Shown: positions 1-5,639 of the stretch, piece after piece
Layout of the letters: the number at the start of each line of letters is the position of its first letter
Numbering within the stretch: position 1 is the first letter of the stretch
DNA from: Candidatus Woykebacteria bacterium RBG_16_39_9b
Lineage (GTDB): Bacteria; Patescibacteriota; Microgenomatia; Woykebacterales; RBG-16-39-9b
DNA: 10,021 nt
NCBI GenBank assembly: GCA_001816695.1
Contig: MHCR01000010.1
Span: 25,595-35,615 of the forward strand
Direction of reading: 5' to 3'
Program-made: the position numbers and the translations under genes
Notes under the pieces: model-generated
The model's input: only the letters and a program-made list of their open reading frames with translations
Told to the model about the DNA's origin: nothing
The model's database searches: none

Positions 1-462
1 TCTCAACTTAATCAAGAGGTTTTGAAGGGTATTCTTGGTATTTTCTTAGTAATATATGCTGGATACTCTCTTTGGAAAGAGGACTTGAAGTTTAATGCAA
101 CGGCTACCAATGCCATAATTGGTGGTAGTTTGTCGGGATTTTTGGCAGGACTTATTGGAACCGGCGGAGCATTAAGAGGGGCTTTTCTGACAGCCTTTGG
201 TCTGCCGAAAGAAAAGTATATTGCTACCGCAGCTTCTATTGCTCTTGCAGTTGATGTAACCAGAATTCCTGTTTACTTGCAACAGGGTTTTCTAAATTCT
301 AAGTATTATTGGTATCTTCCCGTCCTTATAATTCTGGCTTTCATTGGTTCTTTCACCGGTAAACAAATCGTTCAAAGAGTACCTCAAGAGAAATTTAAGA
401 AAGTCGTTTTAGCCGCAATCCTGCTGATAGGTTTGAAGTTTATTTACGACTGGTTATTATAA
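1..462 (+). CDS. TauE/SafE (TSUP) family membrane transporter, 5'-truncated by window edge
   Basis: C-terminal 153 residues of an integral membrane protein. The frame is open to base 1, so the gene starts outside the window; the TTG at 22 is an internal Leu codon, not the start. The glycine-rich motif GFLAGLIGTGG (visible residues 46-56) is the hallmark of the second half-repeat of the TauE/SafE (DUF81) family, and a hydrophobic helix ending IYAGYSLWK precedes it, as in the family. Further hydrophobic helices lie near residues 67-85, 104-118 and 134-152. Known members are proposed exporters or importers of sulfite, sulfoacetate and other organosulfur or small anions, but the substrate cannot be read from sequence. 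The downstream gene begins 59 bases later on the same strand. The family call is firm, the substrate unknown. Confidence 0.85.
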   Translation, partial: SQLNQEVLKGILGIFLVIYAGYSLWKEDLKFNATATNAIIGGSLSGFLAGLIGTGGALRGAFLTAFGLPKEKYIATAASIALAVDVTRIPVYLQQGFLNSKYYWYLPVLIILAFIGSFTGKQIVQRVPQEKFKKVVLAAILLIGLKFIYDWLL

Positions 463-521
463 CCGAGTTGGGCTGGACATTTTGGAATTTCGGAGTAAGA
501 TGAAGGCGAACATGGCGTAAT

Positions 522-908
522 ATGAATAAAAAAGTATTATTTTATGCTTTAGCTGCCAATATAATTACCTCGTTTCTTGGAGCACTTCTTTACAAATATT
601 TTTGTAATACAAATCAAATATATTGCGGAGACACCAACCAAAATCCTTTAGCAATATATATTCCGCTGGTTATTTCAGGAACGATCTTCATTGCAGTTGC
701 TTATTTTGTCAGTAAACTTACTAGTAAATGGATAGAATTACCGATATTATTTTTCATTGTTCCCGCTATTCTTGCAGCAGGATTTAATACCGCTGATAAC
801 GCGCCGGTTGTCCCAACGCTTATCGTTAGTGTACCACCAGTCCTAATCGCCACTATTATTGCATGGCTAGCTGGAAAAGAAAAAAATATCCAAACACCAA
901 ATAAATAA
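522..908 (+). CDS. hypothetical four-helix membrane protein
   Basis: 128 residues; I do not recognise the family. Four hydrophobic segments are visible at about residues 5-27, 44-64, 70-90 and 98-118. Lysines at 3-4 and the basic tail (KGEK... after 118, ending TPNK) suggest that both termini are cytoplasmic. The first extracytoplasmic loop (28-43) carries two cysteines, C28 and C35, which could form a disulfide. Helix 3 and 4 contain several prolines (P74, P81, P98, P105, P106), as in transporter-like proteins, but no transport signature is seen. The ATG follows one base after the stop of a possible six-codon leader ORF (500-520). The gene lies between the TauE/SafE gene and nnrD, co-directional with both. 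Coding status is supported by normal local codon use and the transmembrane pattern. Confidence 0.7.
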   Translation: MNKKVLFYALAANIITSFLGALLYKYFCNTNQIYCGDTNQNPLAIYIPLVISGTIFIAVAYFVSKLTSKWIELPILFFIVPAILAAGFNTADNAPVVPTLIVSVPPVLIATIIAWLAGKEKNIQTPNK

Positions 909-939
909 TCCTCTTTTTCTGTCGCTAAATATAAATTGA

Positions 940-945
940 TATACT
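940..945 (+). promoter_or_regulatory. possible -10 box upstream of nnrD
   Basis: TATACT resembles the sigma-70 -10 hexamer and lies 10 bases before the nnrD ATG. No good -35 is visible at the usual distance. If it is used, transcription would start only a few bases before the ATG, giving a nearly leaderless mRNA, which fits the absence of any Shine-Dalgarno before nnrD. AT-rich chance matches are common, so this is weak. Confidence 0.3.
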
Positions 946-955
946 AAAGTTAATA

Positions 956-1771
956 ATGATTGAAAGAAAAATTGATTCATCGATCGTTGAAGATTTATAT
1001 AAACCTCCCAGAAATTCCCACAAAGGAGATAACGGTCGTTTATTAATAATCGGCGGGAGCAAGAAATTCCATGGTGCTCCACTTTTTGCCGTTAAAATTG
1101 CCAGTAAAATTGTCGACTTAGTTTATTTTTCCTCGGTTCCTGAAAATAATGAACTTATTAAGAAAATGAAGTCTAGCCTCGCTGTTTTTATCACGATTGA
1201 TAGAAAAGAGGTTTTTACTGTTGCTGAAAAAGTCGACGCCATCTTGATCGGCCCAGGGCTTGGCATAAGTGCCGATACAGAAAAATTAACCAACGCCGTG
1301 CTTGAAAAACTTCCACATAAAAAACTTATCCTGGATGCTGATTCGTTGAAAATTTTGGATAAACGGCTTTTAAACCCAAATTGTGTCGTCACCCCACACA
1401 AAGGTGAATTTGAAATCCTTTTCGGCAAGCCCGCTACAAAGAAAGCTGTCTTTGAAGCAGCAAAAAGATACAATTGTATAGTAGTTTCAAAGGGTGCAGA
1501 AGATTATATTAGTGACGGCGAAAGATTCTCAGTGAACACAAACGGCAATGCCGGAATGACAAAAGGCGGAACTGGAGACGTACTTGCGGGATTATTGGCG
1601 GCGATGGCTTGCAAAAACGATTTATTCTTAGCAGCTTGTGTTGGAGTCTTCATCAACGGGCTAGCAGGTGATAGGTTGAAAGAAAAAGTTTCTTTTTATT
1701 ACAACGCGTCCGATCTTATCGATGAGATCCCAAAAACCATGGCTGAAATTTTAAATAATAATCAAACCTGA
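956..1771 (+). CDS. nnrD: ADP-dependent (S)-NAD(P)H-hydrate dehydratase (YjeF C-terminal type)
   Basis: 271 residues of the ribokinase-like YjeF_C fold. The enzyme repairs hydrated, damaged NADH/NADPH using ADP (or ATP) and acts in the cytoplasm. Motifs in order: SHKGDNGRLLIIGGS (21-35, substrate-side N-terminal motif), GPGLG (99-103), LDADSL (126-131), TPHKGEF (146-152), SKG (178-180), and the nucleotide and catalytic motif with GGTGD at 204-208, D208 being the expected catalytic base. The length matches the dehydratase domain alone. The epimerase partner NnrE, fused at the N-terminus in many bacteria, is absent here and not adjacent. The ATG at 956 is chosen because the protein then begins just before the family's conserved start; no clear Shine-Dalgarno precedes it. 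A small membrane-protein gene follows after 12 bases. Confidence 0.92.
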   Translation: MIERKIDSSIVEDLYKPPRNSHKGDNGRLLIIGGSKKFHGAPLFAVKIASKIVDLVYFSSVPENNELIKKMKSSLAVFITIDRKEVFTVAEKVDAILIGPGLGISADTEKLTNAVLEKLPHKKLILDADSLKILDKRLLNPNCVVTPHKGEFEILFGKPATKKAVFEAAKRYNCIVVSKGAEDYISDGERFSVNTNGNAGMTKGGTGDVLAGLLAAMACKNDLFLAACVGVFINGLAGDRLKEKVSFYYNASDLIDEIPKTMAEILNNNQT

Positions 1772-1783
1772 TAAAATAAACTT

Positions 1784-1966
1784 ATGGGTAGCTTTTGGTT
1801 GTGGCTACGAAGACCAAATAGGCTCGTTTGGGGAGTAATTCTTCTAGCATTAGCTTATTTTATGACAAGGATTCTACCAGAAAGCCAATATAAATTCGCC
1901 CTCATACCGCTCATACCAGGTCTTTTCTTCCTCTACCAATCAATAATAAAAGGAAAATACTACTAA
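1784..1966 (+). CDS. hypothetical 60-residue two-helix membrane protein
   Basis: A short ORF 12 bases after nnrD on the same strand. Two hydrophobic stretches (about residues 14-27 and 38-54) are separated by a short polar turn holding R29, E33 and K37. A basic, tryptophan-rich N-terminus (W5, W7, R9, R10, R13) would sit at the cytoplasmic membrane face, and the basic C-terminus (KGKYY) would be on the same side. No family recognised. Tight spacing, the transmembrane pattern and an ATG start support it as a real gene, but at this length a spurious ORF is possible. Confidence 0.55.
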   Translation: MGSFWLWLRRPNRLVWGVILLALAYFMTRILPESQYKFALIPLIPGLFFLYQSIIKGKYY

Positions 1967-1993
1967 CGCTTCGTTGCTTGTTTACAAATAATA

Positions 1994-1999
1994 TATAAG
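1994..1999 (+). promoter_or_regulatory. possible -10 box for the 3D-domain gene
   Basis: TATAAG within an AT-rich patch (1983-1998) that ends abruptly where the GC-rich leader begins. It would give a 5' leader of roughly 55-60 bases. No convincing -35 at 17 bases upstream; TTGCTT at 1974-1979 is too close. Weak evidence. Confidence 0.25.
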
Positions 2000-2050
2000 C
2001 TGGTAGCCTTGCATTGGCTTTAGTAGCCGTTTCCGGGGAGAGGCCGCCCA

Positions 2051-2055
2051 AGGAG
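2051..2055 (+). promoter_or_regulatory. Shine-Dalgarno that fixes the TTG start of the 3D-domain gene
   Basis: AGGAG, within AAGGAGAG (2050-2057), lies 8 bases before the TTG at 2064. No in-frame ATG occurs anywhere near the beginning of the gene, so this site is the main argument for the TTG start. Confidence 0.65.
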
Positions 2056-2063
2056 AGAAGCGA

Positions 2064-2600
2064 TTGCGCGTCTTTGGACTGGTGTTAATTCTTGCTCTGT
2101 CCCTAGCATTAATTCCTGGGGCTAACACCAGCACACAGTACCAACACAGTCGAATAACCACCTTCGGGCTGACCATCCAGCAAAAGCAAGCCCTAAAAGA
2201 GCCTGCTGCACCAATTTCCGCTCCTTCCCCTCGGGTCGAGGAAAAACCAACACCCACACCAGTACCTCGGCCAGAAGGGCGCACTGGAACCGAGCGTCAA
2301 GATGTCCGGATCACCTTCTACTACTGTCTTCGGACCGTAGAAGTTCCAGATGATGGCGGTGGTTACTGCACCTACACTGCTACAGGAACCGCTGTTCACC
2401 CAGGCACGGCAGCCTGCCAGGAAAGTTGGCTGGGTAGGTCCTTTGTCATTGTTGGCGAGGATCCAATCCGTGTCTACATCTGTGAGGATACCGGCTCCGC
2501 TGTTCAAGGAAACCACGTAGATATCTGGTTTTACACGAATGGTGAGGGTTGGTTTGGATTCCCACTAAAAGGTGATGGTACCATCGTCTGGCAAAGCTAG
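2064..2600 (+). CDS. secreted 3D-domain protein (putative peptidoglycan-active, YuiC/MltA-like barrel)
   Basis: 178 residues with a TTG start. Residues 1-20 form a signal peptide or N-terminal anchor (R2, then a hydrophobic run L6-I17). A Pro/Thr-rich linker spans about 46-76, and a C-terminal domain covers about 80-178. The domain carries the 3D-family hallmark EDTGSAVQGNHVDIW (141-155): D142 and D153 match two of the three name-giving aspartates at the usual 11-residue spacing, and TATGT (105-109) matches the upstream motif. 3D domains are double-psi barrels found in lytic transglycosylase-like wall enzymes (MltA C-terminus, Bacillus YuiC). The first aspartate (in the usual VDP motif) is not evident: the segment reads AACQESW (116-122). 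Four cysteines (C88, C102, C118, C140) could form two extracytoplasmic disulfides. GC content is visibly higher than in the neighbours. Likely wall remodelling; catalytic activity uncertain. Confidence 0.75.
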   Translation: MRVFGLVLILALSLALIPGANTSTQYQHSRITTFGLTIQQKQALKEPAAPISAPSPRVEEKPTPTPVPRPEGRTGTERQDVRITFYYCLRTVEVPDDGGGYCTYTATGTAVHPGTAACQESWLGRSFVIVGEDPIRVYICEDTGSAVQGNHVDIWFYTNGEGWFGFPLKGDGTIVWQS

Positions 2601-2638
2601 ACTGTAACCCTCTCAAAGGGAAATTCAAAACAGTCTAG
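2597..2638 (+). terminator. hairpin overlapping the stop of the 3D-domain gene
   Basis: Perfect 9-bp inverted repeat CTAGACTGT (2597-2605) / ACAGTCTAG (2630-2638), with a nested CCCT/AGGG stem (2608-2611/2617-2620) inside the loop. The stop codon TAG lies in the first arm. On the + strand a short T run (2646-2649) follows after seven bases; on the - strand no T run follows. It may act as a terminator or a 3'-end stabiliser; the direction is uncertain. Confidence 0.45.
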
Positions 2639-2662
2639 GGTGGTCTTTTCCCGCGGATTCTG

Positions 2663-2697
2663 AGGGTCGGGTTTGGATAAACTCCTTTCTCGACCCT
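2663..2697 (+). terminator. second hairpin between convergent genes, + strand terminator-like
   Basis: 7-bp stem AGGGTCG (2663-2669) / CGACCCT (2691-2697) with a 21-base loop. On the + strand it is followed at once by the T-rich tract TTCTCTTT, so it resembles an intrinsic terminator for the rightward 3D-domain gene. As read from the ribosomal cluster (- strand) no T tract follows. The long loop lowers confidence. Confidence 0.4.
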
Positions 2698-2703
2698 TTC
2701 TCT

Positions 2704-3141
2704 TTAGCGTTTGGGGCTTTGTTTTTTCTTGCGAGCTTTCCCTGCAAGTCCATAGTGTCGAGATTCTTTCACTCGTGGATCTCTGGTTAGAAGTTTGTAT
2801 TTCCTTAAAATTGGGCGAAAAGATTCATCAAATTTAGCCAAGGCTCGAGAAATACCAAGCACTACTGCATCTATCTGACCGATTTTTCCCCCTCCTTCAA
2901 CTTTTATTGAACCTGAAAATTGATCTTGCCTATTCACAACACGAAACGGCTCGTTGTATTTCTTTTGTTCAACAATATTTGAAAAGTATTCATCAATAGG
3001 TTTATCATTTAGTAAAAAATCGCCTTTTTTAAAAAATAACCTAACTCTAGCCACCGCTTCTTTTCTTCGTCCAGTTCCTTCGAAAAAGTCTTTATCCTTT
3101 GTTTTTTTTGAATCGTTTTTCAGCCTTGGCATATTAAACAT
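2704..3141 (-). CDS. rpsI: 30S ribosomal protein S9
   Basis: 145 residues. S9 binds 16S rRNA in the 30S head, and its C-terminal tail reaches the P-site tRNA. The core begins at GTGRRKEAVARVR (22-34), the family start motif, and the typical glycine patch VEGGGKIGQ and RKYKLLTRDPRVKE follow; the protein ends in the conserved SPKR. There is a lysine-rich N-terminal extension of about 20 residues relative to E. coli S9. Two starts are possible: ATG at 3141 (8-base overlap with rplM, GAGG 4 bases upstream) or ATG at 3132 (Met4, one base after the rplM stop, like other junctions here). The first has the better-placed Shine-Dalgarno. This is the last gene of the cluster, paired with rplM as usual. 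Confidence 0.95.
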   Translation of the reverse strand: MFNMPRLKNDSKKTKDKDFFEGTGRRKEAVARVRLFFKKGDFLLNDKPIDEYFSNIVEQKKYNEPFRVVNRQDQFSGSIKVEGGGKIGQIDAVVLGISRALAKFDESFRPILRKYKLLTRDPRVKESRHYGLAGKARKKKQSPKR

Positions 3142-3580
3142 CCAACCTCTCTGGTTTTTGAGATTCGTGAGGGTGTTTATCTCCTGAATAAATATATAAT
3201 TTCTTAATTAAAGCCTTACCTAACTTATTTTTAGGTAGCATTCCGGCTACTGCATGAAATATTATCTCGTTTGGTTTGGTTTTTTTTAGTTCTCTAAATT
3301 TGGAAGATCTGAGCCCACCTGGGTAGCCACTGTAGCGGAAATACGTTTTGTTTTGCTCTTTATCTCCAGTAACTGCCACCTTTGAAGCATTTAAAATTAT
3401 CACATAATCACCAGAATCTAGATATGGTTTAAAACTTATTTTACGCTTTCCCATTAAAATTTCAGCTATCTTAGTTGACAATCTCCCCAAGATTTTATTT
3501 TTTGCGTCAATTAAATACCACTTACGTGATTCTGATTTTATTTCTTTTTCTTTTAGTTTCGTTTTTGCTTGTGTTGCCAT
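3134..3580 (-). CDS. rplM: 50S ribosomal protein L13
   Basis: 148 residues. L13 is an early-assembly protein binding 23S rRNA. Family features are visible: WYLIDAKNKILGRLST near the start (residues 21-36), DSGDYVIILNASKVAVTG (55-72), YSGYPGGL (83-90), and the AVAGMLPKNKLG segment (110-121) followed by a YSGDKHPHESQKPE-like tail. A lysine-rich N-terminal extension of about 15 residues precedes the core. The ATG lies one base after the rplQ stop (TAA-G-ATG), and the end overlaps rpsI by 8 bases if the upstream rpsI start is used, which suggests translational coupling. In many bacteria rplM-rpsI is a separate operon; here it directly continues the alpha operon after rplQ. Confidence 0.96.
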   Translation of the reverse strand: MATQAKTKLKEKEIKSESRKWYLIDAKNKILGRLSTKIAEILMGKRKISFKPYLDSGDYVIILNASKVAVTGDKEQNKTYFRYSGYPGGLRSSKFRELKKTKPNEIIFHAVAGMLPKNKLGKALIKKLYIYSGDKHPHESQKPERLDV

Positions 3581-3581
3581 C

Positions 3582-4058
3582 TTAGACTGCTTTTACTTTT
3601 GTTTTGTTAGGCTTTTTAGGAGCCTGTCTTTTTTTAGCCCCTTCTTTCACTTTAATTTGTGGCCTTTTTTGTTCTTTCCGTACTGTCTTTTCTTTCTCTG
3701 CAATATTTTCCACAAACTCAATTCGCACCATCTTAGCACTGTCAGAAACTCTAGGTCCAAGTTTAATTATCCTTGTGTAACCTCCAGGTCTATCTTTAAA
3801 GGTCGGTCCTATCCTCTCAATCATTTTCTTTACTAGCGATTCTTGAGTCATTTCAGAAAGAAGAGCTCTTCTTGAGTTTAAGCTTCCGGAGCGGGCAATG
3901 GTAATTAGCTTTTCAATGAAAGGTTTTACGGCTTTTGCTTTTGCTTCTGTTGTCGTAATAGCTTCCCTGATGATAAGTTGGGAAGCCAAATTTCTAAATA
4001 AAGCTTTCCTCTGATTAGTGTTTCTCCCAAGTTTTCGTCCTGATATTCTTTTCCACAT
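3582..4058 (-). CDS. rplQ: 50S ribosomal protein L17 with basic C-terminal tail
   Basis: 158 residues. L17 sits near the peptide exit tunnel of the 50S subunit. The N-terminus contains the family signature SGRKLGRNTNQRKALFRNLA (6-25). The core continues through EAITTTEAKAKAVKPFIEKLI and the GGYTRIIKLGPRVSDSAKM segment (about 92-110). After about residue 120 comes a lysine-rich, low-complexity tail of roughly 38 residues (KEQKRPQIKV... ending KTKVKAV), making it longer than E. coli L17 (127 aa). The tail is probably disordered and rRNA-contacting; this is an inference. The gene starts 3 bases after rpoA stops, as usual in the alpha operon. Confidence 0.96.
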   Translation of the reverse strand: MWKRISGRKLGRNTNQRKALFRNLASQLIIREAITTTEAKAKAVKPFIEKLITIARSGSLNSRRALLSEMTQESLVKKMIERIGPTFKDRPGGYTRIIKLGPRVSDSAKMVRIEFVENIAEKEKTVRKEQKRPQIKVKEGAKKRQAPKKPNKTKVKAV

Positions 4059-4061
4059 GTA

Positions 4062-4961
4062 TTACACTAACCCTTTTTCCTTTATTTTTTCCTCTATATC
4101 GCTAATAGATTTAGCGCCCATATTTTTTAATTTCGATAATTGATCCTTAGGTGAGGATAGTAGTTGCCCAACAGTTTCTATACCAGCACTTCTTAATGCG
4201 TTCGTTATCCGGGTAGACAGCTCAAGTTCTTCAATTGACGCATCTTTCTCTACTTTTGGTTTTCTGACAACTTCTTTTTTCTCCTTTCGTGGTTGTTTTT
4301 GTTCCACTAAGACATTAAAATAATCTGCCAGAATTTTTGCCGCCTCTTTAATTGTTTCCGCAGGAGTGATCGTACCATCGGTCATTATTTCCAAAGTTAA
4401 TTTATCAAAATTAGTCATTTGCCCAACGCGAGTAGACTCTATACGATAATTAACCTTTAAAACTGGGCTGAAAGTTGCACCTAACGGTATCACACCAATA
4501 CCTAATGATTTTCTATTTTCAACTGGAGCATAGCCAACACCCTTTTCAGCGGTCAAATCTATATTAAGCTTAGTTTTGGAGTCGGCCAGATGTGCAATAA
4601 TTAAATCTGGGTTTGAAACTTTTACATTTGGAGGAGTTTTTATATCAGCTGCCTTGGCCTCTTTTGGACCGGTTGCTTCTAGCGAGAGTTTTACTGGTTT
4701 ATCACCTTCGATTTTTAACCTAACCTTTTTTAAATTCAAAAGAATCTCAACCACATCTTCTTTAACACCTTTTATTGTTGAATACTCATGTGGAACTCCA
4801 GGAATTTTTACTTGGGTTATGGCCGAACCAGGTAAAGAAGAGAGAAGAACTCTTCTTAAAGCATTACCAAGCGTCATGCCATAGCCTTGAGGCAGAGGTT
4901 CAACAACAATGACAGATTCGTGGTTGTTACCTTTCTGCGATATTTTAATTTCCTCTAACAT
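4062..4961 (-). CDS. rpoA: DNA-directed RNA polymerase alpha subunit
   Basis: 299 residues, with both domains present. The N-terminal domain (about 1-220) dimerises and nucleates polymerase assembly; it shows TLGNALRRVLLSSLPG (30-45), HEYSTIKGVKEDVVEILLNLK (58-78) and the FSPVLKVNYRIESTRVGQ...DKLTLEI strand pair (164-192). A charged linker (about 222-241) joins the C-terminal domain (243-297), whose ELSTRITNAL motif keeps R251 and N254, equivalent to the E. coli DNA-binding residues R265 and N268; UP-element recognition is therefore plausible. The two helix-hairpin-helix segments are intact and the protein ends soon after, shorter at the C-terminus than E. coli alpha. It has the strongest Shine-Dalgarno in the cluster, 3 bases before the ATG. 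It lies between rpsD and rplQ, the standard alpha-operon position. Confidence 0.97.
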   Translation of the reverse strand: MLEEIKISQKGNNHESVIVVEPLPQGYGMTLGNALRRVLLSSLPGSAITQVKIPGVPHEYSTIKGVKEDVVEILLNLKKVRLKIEGDKPVKLSLEATGPKEAKAADIKTPPNVKVSNPDLIIAHLADSKTKLNIDLTAEKGVGYAPVENRKSLGIGVIPLGATFSPVLKVNYRIESTRVGQMTNFDKLTLEIMTDGTITPAETIKEAAKILADYFNVLVEQKQPRKEKKEVVRKPKVEKDASIEELELSTRITNALRSAGIETVGQLLSSPKDQLSKLKNMGAKSISDIEEKIKEKGLV

Positions 4962-4964
4962 ATA

Positions 4965-4971
4965 CCTCCTT
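4965..4971 (-). promoter_or_regulatory. strong Shine-Dalgarno of rpoA
   Basis: On the - strand, AAGGAGG ends 3 bases before the rpoA ATG at 4961. It is the nearest-to-perfect anti-16S match in the ribosomal cluster, where several genes (rpsM, rpsK, infA) show little or no Shine-Dalgarno. The spacing is shorter than usual. Confidence 0.7.
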
Positions 4972-4976
4972 GTAAT

Positions 4977-5609
4977 TTATCGAGAATAAAACTCGACTAT
5001 TAATTGTTCATCGACATCAGCCCCTGTGTCATCACGGACTGGAATTCTATTTACTTTCCCAATCAACCCCTTACGTACAAGCCAGTCGGGAATTTGCTTT
5101 TTATCAATCATTTCAACCGCTTCCTTAACCGAAGCGAAGTTTGTAGCATCTTTCTTTAAAGAAATAAGATCCCCTGCTTTAACATTATAACTTGGTATGC
5201 TTACCTTTTTATCATTCACTAAGACATGCCCATGGTTAACTAATTGTCTCGCTTGTGCCCGTGAAACCGCAAATCCTAACTTATAAACCACATTATCAAG
5301 TCGAGTTTCAAGAAGAGTAAGCAAAAACTCCCCGGTAGCGGCTTTTTTCTTGGATGCTAAATTAAAATATCTTTTGAATTGATTCTCCAAAACACCGTAT
5401 ATTCGTTTAACCTTTTGTTTCTCCCGCAATTGTCTCGCATAATCTGAGATTTTTCTTCTTGAGAGGAGTTTCTGTCCGTGCTGTCCAGGAGGAACCGCTC
5501 CCTTTTTCTCAATTGGATGTTTCGTTCCTAAACTTCTTTTACCTTTAAGAAATAGGTTCGCACCTTCCCGTCGATCAAGTTTAAATTTTGGTCCAGTGTA
5601 TCTTGCCAT
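4977..5609 (-). CDS. rpsD: 30S ribosomal protein S4
   Basis: 210 residues, full family length. S4 is a primary 16S rRNA-binding protein that starts 30S assembly and, in E. coli, represses the alpha operon by binding a leader pseudoknot. The start MARYTGPKFKLDRREG is typical. The N-terminal region lacks the cysteines of zinc-binding S4 forms. The S4 RNA-binding domain lies at about 102-165 and includes ETRLDNVVYKLGFA, SRAQARQLVNHGHVLVN and KAGDLISLK. The C-terminus ends in the conserved IVEFYSR. A Shine-Dalgarno (AGGAG, 5615-5619) stands 5 bases before the ATG. rpsK ends 30 bases upstream and rpoA begins 15 bases downstream. Confidence 0.97.
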   Translation of the reverse strand: MARYTGPKFKLDRREGANLFLKGKRSLGTKHPIEKKGAVPPGQHGQKLLSRRKISDYARQLREKQKVKRIYGVLENQFKRYFNLASKKKAATGEFLLTLLETRLDNVVYKLGFAVSRAQARQLVNHGHVLVNDKKVSIPSYNVKAGDLISLKKDATNFASVKEAVEMIDKKQIPDWLVRKGLIGKVNRIPVRDDTGADVDEQLIVEFYSR

Positions 5610-5639
5610 AAATACTCCTATAAAGTAGCTTAAGAGTTT

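Noticed and set aside
22..24. TTG at 22 as the start of the transporter gene
   Set aside because: The same frame is open back to base 1 and reads into a helix typical of the family's middle, so the gene is truncated by the window edge.
1123..1473. 116-codon open frame on the - strand inside nnrD
   Set aside because: It lies wholly antisense to a gene with all its motifs, and its translation shows no recognisable domain.
1964..1983. AACG-CTT-CGTT stem followed by T-rich sequence as a terminator after the 60-residue ORF
   Set aside because: Only a 4-bp stem, and the T run is broken; too weak to call.
2000..2063. ydaO (c-di-AMP) riboswitch before the 3D-domain gene
   Set aside because: The leader is too short for that class and I could not find its conserved core; only small stems are seen.
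2193..2516. 107-codon open frame on the - strand inside the 3D-domain gene
   Set aside because: The + strand frame has a signal peptide, a Shine-Dalgarno and 3D-family motifs; the antisense frame has none and is explained by high GC.
1967..2703. GC-rich island as an insertion sequence or integrated element
   Set aside because: No transposase or integrase, no terminal inverted repeats and no target-site duplication found by eye.
4576..4884. 102-codon + strand frame inside rpoA, and similar + strand frames inside rpsK and rpsI
   Set aside because: Antisense shadows of conserved genes, without a Shine-Dalgarno or family resemblance.
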